Below are positions 42,175 through 47,800 of a stretch of 47,800 nt of DNA, one piece after another. Location: NCBI GenBank assembly GCA_019137255.1, contig WPDH01000164.1, positions 1-47,800 on the forward strand. Reading direction: 5' to 3'. The stretch is from Corinectria fuckeliana. Taxonomy: Eukaryota > Ascomycota > Sordariomycetes > Hypocreales > Nectriaceae. Position numbers and translations under genes: made by a program. The notes under the pieces are model-generated. The model did not search any database and had not been told where the DNA came from. It was given only the letters and a program-made list of their open reading frames with translations. The stretch's first letter is position 1. Each line of letters starts with the position of its first letter.

Positions 42175-42216
42175 GAGTCGTGACCCACCTTTTCGTGTGC
42201 CCCACCCCTTTGCGCA
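42175..42216 (+). repeat. Left terminal inverted repeat of pogo-like element
   Basis: Begins GAGTCGTGACCCACC and ends CCCTTTGCGCA, preceded by TA at 42,173-42,174. It differs from the right copy at two positions, both C/T. Confidence 0.92.
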
Positions 42217-43979
42217 TCAGGATCACGTTCACAATCAGACTTAAAGACCGTATTTCTCAACAAATACTATAGAAAATAACTAGCTAAGCCTGGAATATGT
42301 TCATCATACTGTACATATTTAAACTGCCCACTTTTTCTGCTACCTCTCGTGCTAGCTCGGGCGCAAGAGCTTCCTTTTTCCCCTTTTTCTCCTTAGACCT
42401 AGGCTTCGCCTTTTTGATCTCCTCAGCCGTTAGAAAAGCAGCAATTAGATTAAATTAGACTGCCTTACGCCTAGTAGGCTTTTATGAAGCTATTCGTGCC
42501 TCTAGATATATGACTTTTGCTCATAATTCGGCGATTTCAGCGTTCTAAAGATTAAGCTTATTTCCCGTCTTTTCTCCTATCTCTCAGACAGTCCGGGTAA
42601 AGCCGCTAAGGTCTCTTTATAGCGAATTAAGCTATACTGTCAGCTCAGCCTTATTCCTAGGCGTATAGGGAATATCATCTTTTATGACTTTTCGTCGCTT
42701 TAGTGTGCACAGCGCTAATTCTGCTGGTGGCGACTACTTAGTAATAACAATATGCGCCATCAGCTTTTCCACATTAACCAGCCATATTCCTACACCTAAA
42801 AAACCTGCTTAGATATTCTTCTTAGTCATAGCTTCCTAGGAAGCTATTTTATATACCATAAGGAAGTATTATTTTTAAATAGGGGCGGTTATTAAAAATA
42901 AGAAGTACTACTTCATCTGGTGTTAAAAAGCACGCTTAAGAGGGCTAAATACACCTATATTAAACAGCTATGTGATATATAAGCTATAGGGAGGTAAATA
43001 GATAATCTAAACATGATAAAATAGTGCTCTAAACTGGAATCTAGGCCTAATATGACCCTAGAAGCTATTAATAATAAGAATCCTCCACAGGGACAGGTCT
43101 AACAGCTGTATTTCCTTAAGAAACACCTCCTTTAGCCACTTTTCGCATATAGAGGTATTCGCCCACCTAGTTAGCAAACAGTTATATACCTAAGGCGGAA
43201 AATTATTAGGAAACTATTACTCTTAAAGGTTATTTCCTGTAAAGACCACACATAGGGTAAGATATCTTCCTTTAGCGCTTTCTGCCTCTATAATTAAGAC
43301 TTAGTTATAGAAATCACTCTCTAAGACGACTAAGCAGTAAGAGAGGGAGCTTCTAATAACTTTTCCTGTCTTAGTTATGCCCTCAGAGAGGCCATATTTA
43401 TCCATATTATAGATCCTATCTGATCTGACAGACTTATTAAGTATTTACTACGCTAGCATTTCGTACTATAGTCAGATCGCTTCAGGAGTTATACTATTTA
43501 AACAAGCAGCTTCAAGAGATGTAAATACCTTCATTTTGAGTTTAGGGTGGCATTATAGGAATCGTGAAACCCAATACTAGCCGATAAGGCTGTCTTTACG
43601 GTAAGGGTCTAAGATCTCCTACGCAACTTCATATAGCTCACGCTATAATAAAGCCTGGCCCGCCACTTCTTCCGCAAGAATATAACAGACTAATAGGCTC
43701 TCTTAATTTAGCGATAATCTTTAGGCATCTTTCTGGGCCTTTTTCGCGTTTTGTGTGCCCTTTTTTTGTGATCAGATTGTTAACTTAGGAATATTATAGT
43801 CTCTAGCAAGCTTGCGAATTACTACACCTTTAGCGGCTTTTTTAAGGATTTCTTCGATTAGGGCCTTATAATCAGCCTTTAGAGGCTTTATTATGAAAAT
43901 CTAGGCGAATTTAGATAACAATTAGTAAAGTTATAAGTGAGTATTATAATAATAATTACAGAAGCGTGTTGCGTGGCGG

Positions 43980-44021
43980 TGCGCAAAGGGGTGGGGCACA
44001 CAAAAAGGTGGGTCACAACTC
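43980..44021 (-). repeat. Right terminal inverted repeat of pogo-like element
   Basis: Reverse complement begins GAGTTGTGACCCACC and ends CCCTTTGCGCA, followed by TA at 44,022-44,023 (target duplication). Confidence 0.92.
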
Positions 44022-45959
44022 TAGACTATAGCCTAAAGGGTTTGTTACTAGGCGAGTGCTGCTTCTGCTCCTGGCTACTACTTAAGGCACTTAAGGCTTA
44101 TAACACTACTGTTAAGCTAGCTAGTTAGATGTTAAGTAGGATACGGCTAGCTGCACAGGGAAATTAAATTTCTTAAAGTAAATAGCTGTAAAGCTTTTAG
44201 AGGTTTTAAGTGATTAAAGGGTTTTAAAGTAGGTCCTAATAACTAATAAATAGCTTATTAGATAGGGGAATAAAAGTGGGTTAGAATAGTGTTATTTTTA
44301 TTATAATTAGATAAAGATTAAGTGCTTAAGTGTCTACTTAATATCTAAATATAAGTAGAAATCTCTCTCTTTTTATAAATAAATTTCTTATCTTTTAGCA
44401 GTCTAAATAAGTTATATACTAGCTTAATTTATAGCTAAAGTAATAATAAATAATATACTAAGATCTTAGATTAGTTAGATATAATATTACACTATAATTA
44501 TAGTTCTAGTAGTAAATCTTTTAGAGTTTATCTAAATATTAGTATAAGTTAAAAAACTAGTATTTAGTAGTGATTTAATAATAGCTAATAGAAATATAAG
44601 AAAGTCTTTATATAGTGTTAGTATACTATTAATAATACTATAAGCTAATATATACTAGGATTTTTCTAGGATTTTATAATACTAGTTAAAGCTAGTAAAC
44701 TTTAATATTTTTAAAGCTACTACTTATAATTATATACTTTTATTATTTTATTATTAAACTTATAATAATATTTATTAATTTATTTATTTATATACTAATA
44801 GAGCTAATAGCTATTTAGTTCTTTTTTTAAGTAACTTAAACTAATCTAAAATAAAAGGGAAAAACCTTATAGTAAGCTATAAGATAAAAAACCTTTTATT
44901 ACTTTTACCTAAGAGGGAAGTAAGTTAGGTTTAGTATATATATATAGTAATATAAGTTTTAAAGTAAGTTTACTTTATAAGAAAAGCTAGTTTTATACTT
45001 ACTTTAATAAATTCTTATAAGGCTTAGCTTAAATTATATACTAGAATTTATTTAGTTTTAAGATAAGCCTAAGTTACTTATACTACTTTCTTTTCTTATT
45101 CTCTTAGGTATTATTCTTATTACTACTTAATATCTCTTCTCTTACTTTTAATAGTATTTACTTTCTAATCTAGTTAATTAACTTAAATACTACTAGGGTA
45201 AAACCTAGGTTTAGCCTAGCTTAAGACTACTTTAGTAGCTATTTAGGCTTTTAATAAGTTAGGTAGTTTAATATAGTATTTAGTATTAGTATTAGTATAA
45301 GTACTATTATATCTTATAGTAAGTATACTATATATTTATACTACTTGTTTAAAATATTAAACTATATAAGTCTTTTTATATAAGTATTTTTTACTTACTT
45401 TTACTTCTTTTATATATTATAATATATATAAGACTATACTAAGTATAACTCTTTATAGTTATAATATACTATAAGAATCTTACTAGTAAAAATAAAGTAA
45501 ACTATACCTCTTATATAATAAGCTCTCTTATAATAGCTATACTTAGCTTATTTTTAATAATATTATACTATATATTTAAAGTAAAAACACTTATAGTACT
45601 ATCTAAGTTAAATACTCTCTAAATAAGGTTTAATTTAATATACTTTTATAGTTATAATTATACCTTAGTTATAAAGCTTATTTATATCTATTAGTTTAGT
45701 TAAAAATATAACTAAAAACTAATAAGGTTTAGCTATATAGTAGTTTAATAGTATATATCTTAATACTATTTACTTATTAGATATTTATTATAAGGTTTTT
45801 AAGTATACTTTTTATATAAATAGTTAAGACTCTCTTAGTAACTATTATAAACTATCTTAAAACTTAATATATACTTATACTAAAAATAATAAAGATTTAA
45901 GTATTATCCTTTAAGAGATTTATAATTAGTTTATAAAAGAGAATTATAATATTTTTACT

Positions 45960-46668
45960 AAAAAGGTAATATAAAGCTACTATAAGTAAAAGATAGTTTT
46001 TTAAGAGAGTATAGTTAATAAATATTATAATAACTAATAGTATATAAGATATAATATTAGGAGTTATACTTAGTAATCTAATAATAATTTTCTTACTAAG
46101 ATAAAAAAAAATTATTTTTAAAAGTAATACTATAAGAGACTAAAATATTCTCTTATTATAAGTAACTTAAGCTTAAGTTAAAATCTTAATAAGTATATTT
46201 TAGAGGGTAGTTAATATTATCTTTTTAATAGTAATTATAATTATTTTTATAAGAGATAATAAGATTAGAATTTTACTACTTATATATTAAGTATAACTTA
46301 TAGTAGTATTAGCTAAAACTATTATTATTTCTTATATTATAAGAAAAGTAGCTTTTAGGATAATTACTTTAAGTTTATATTTAGTCTTAATAATAAGATT
46401 TTTAAATTAATTATAAGTTATTTTTATATTAGGCTTAGCTTATAGTAAGTAAGAGTTTTATAATAAAATATTTTTCTTAAGAGAAGGTAAAAAATAGTTT
46501 ATAATCCTAATATTTTTTATTTTACTTAGCCTGCTTATTATATATAGTATAGTAATAATATAAGAGTAAAGAAAAGGTAAAAAAAAGTCTATAAAAAAAG
46601 TTAGTTAAGTTAGAATTAATTTTAAGTGTATAACTAAAATATAATAAGATTAACTATTAAATATTTAT
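45960..46668 (+). repeat. Repeat R1, right direct copy
   Basis: Matches 8,110-8,840 in the same orientation with mostly transition differences, and forms the left arm of the palindrome centred near 46,674. Confidence 0.8.
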
Positions 46669-46679
46669 ATTACCTTTTT

Positions 46680-47098
46680 GTAAACATTTAATAGTTACCT
46701 TTACTATATCTTAACTATACACCTAAAATTAATTCTAACTTAAGTATCTTTTTTTATAACTCTTTTTTACTCTCTTTTCGCTCTTATATTATTACTGTAT
46801 TATATATAATAAGCGGGTTAGGTAAAATAAAAAATATTAAGATTATAAACTATTTTTCTTCTCCTCTTAAGGAAAATTCTTTACTATAAAACCTATACTA
46901 ACTATAAGCTAAGCCTAGTATAAAAACAACCTGTAATTAATTTAAAAACCTTATTATTAAGACTAAAAATAAACTTAAAGTAATTATCCTAATAGCTGCT
47001 TTCTTCTTAGTATAAGAAATAGTAGTAGTCTTAGCTAATACTATTATAAGCTATACTTAATATATAAGTAGTAAGATTCTAATCTTATCTACTCTTAT
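46680..47098 (-). repeat. Repeat R1, inverted copy (palindrome right arm)
   Basis: Reverse complement of about 46,250-46,668, separated by an 11-nt spacer. It runs directly into the inverted end repeat at 47,105. Confidence 0.82.
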
Positions 47099-47104
47099 AT
47101 TTAT

Positions 47105-47800
47105 TTATTTATACTTTATAAACCTAAAAGGTAGATAGTGCTTTTATTCTATATAGATATAAGAAAAACTATAAAATTAGATAAAAACTTATATTCTTTA
47201 TATAGCAGACCCAGGTTAAGCCTCTTATATTATTACTATATATAAGTAAATAGTTTTTTTACTAAGACTAGAGTTATCTTATTTCCTAGAGGGCTAGGAA
47301 AAAATTAAAAAGAGGGAAAGAGAAAAAAGAAAAAGAAAAAAAGAAAAAAAGAAAAAAAAGGTAAAAAAGGGAGAAATAGTTAACTAAATATTAAGCACCT
47401 AGTCTGTTATAAGAGTAGAGTAGTTAAGTGTTAAGATTATACTAGCTAGGTATATCTAGGTTGCTTTATAGTTATAGCTAAGAGCTTAGGATTTTAAGTG
47501 GGTAAAACCAGCTGTTAGTAGGTTAGCTAGCTATTAGTAGGTTAGCTAGTAGTATAGTTATTAGTAGCTATAAGCTAGTATAAACCTAATACTTAACAGC
47601 TGTTAGTAGCTGTTAGTAGTTATATAAATCTTTATTGTTTATTATTTAGTCTTTTAGATTATAATATCTTTCTTTTTTTCTTCTCTTTTTAATACCTTTA
47701 TAAGTAGCTTTCTCTTTAGGCTTTTTATTAGGCTTATATTAGCTTTAGGTCTTAAATATATTACTAATATATATTCTTTTTAGGATTTATTAATATATTT
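47105..47800 (-). repeat. Inverted repeat arm, right copy (partner at 33-735)
   Basis: Reverse-complement match to the first ~700 bp of the window, extending to the last base given. The two copies therefore face each other across the gene island. Confidence 0.85.

Larger units (their letters stand above)
42175..44021 (-). mobile_element. Pogo/Fot-like Tc1-mariner DNA transposon, inactivated
   Basis: 1,847 bp bounded by 42-bp terminal inverted repeats with 40/42 identity and TA target-site duplication. The transposase is on minus and is readable from about 43,900 downward: a helix-turn-helix-like DYKALIEEILKKAAKG...VVIRKLARDYNIPKLTI, then WVSRFL--HPKLKMK, then IYNMDKYGLSEGI (the NxDExG-type catalytic segment), and LCVVFTGNN. 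Many in-frame stops of the CAG/CAA/TGG-to-stop kind occur, so it is RIP-damaged and non-coding. Size, TIR length and TA duplication are as known for fungal Fot/pogo elements. Confidence 0.88.
44024..47800. repeat. AT-rich RIP-mutated repeat block (right)
   Basis: Same composition and dinucleotide bias as the left block. No gene survives. Segment 44,150-45,950 has no domain I could identify on either strand. 45,960-47,800 consists of repeat R1 in both orientations and the inverted partner of the window's left end. Confidence 0.9.

Noticed and set aside
1..47800. tRNA genes, rRNA and CRISPR arrays
   Set aside because: No cloverleaf with an A/B box pair was found by eye, no rRNA segments seen, and the repeats present lack CRISPR spacing.

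Overview
The window looks like a filamentous ascomycete (Pezizomycotina, probably Sordariomycetes). The genes have short introns of 45-111 nt with GT...CTAAC...AG signals, the coding sequence is GC-rich, and the flanks are extremely AT-rich. In those flanks CpG and CpA/TpG are strongly depleted, as expected after repeat-induced point mutation (RIP). The species cannot be told from the sequence alone.

Layout. 1-11,340: a RIP-degraded retrotransposon block, with a chromodomain-type Ty3/Gypsy element (zinc knuckle, RT, RNase H, integrase and chromodomain still readable in order on +) and a Ty1/Copia pol relic (RT to RNase H, +). 11,340-24,000: a normal gene island with an arylamine N-acetyltransferase, a thioesterase-superfamily protein, a two-exon conserved fungal membrane-anchored protein of unknown function, and a three-exon F-box/WD40 protein of the Cdc4/FWD-1 type with a long ATG-free leader. 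24,000-31,500: a gene graveyard with no intact gene. It holds a decayed subgroup-C-like chitinase (hevein domain, GH18, cysteine-rich tail; minus strand) and a decayed Fic-domain protein (+). 32,088-36,890: two convergent intact genes, a 929-aa protein with five tandem ~90-residue cysteine modules, and a three-exon helical-domain plus WD40-like protein on minus. 36,900-41,250: gene-free DNA with a potential G-quadruplex and a degenerate ~200-220 bp repeat array. 41,257-41,709: a small Lys/Pro-rich protein with a five-cysteine zinc-ribbon-like knot, preceded by a TATA box and a probable 5'UTR intron. 42,175-44,021: a complete but inactivated pogo/Fot-like DNA transposon with 42-bp inverted repeats and TA target duplication. 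44,024-47,800: a second RIP block with a large palindrome; its outer ~700 bp is an inverted copy of the first ~700 bp of the window.

The genes do not form one obvious pathway. The F-box protein is a housekeeping ubiquitin-ligase adaptor. The acetyltransferase and thioesterase may be a metabolic or detoxification pair, but only adjacency supports that. The most novel item is the five-module cysteine protein at 32,088-34,877. The most informative genome-evolution items are the chitinase and Fic relics lying between RIP islands.
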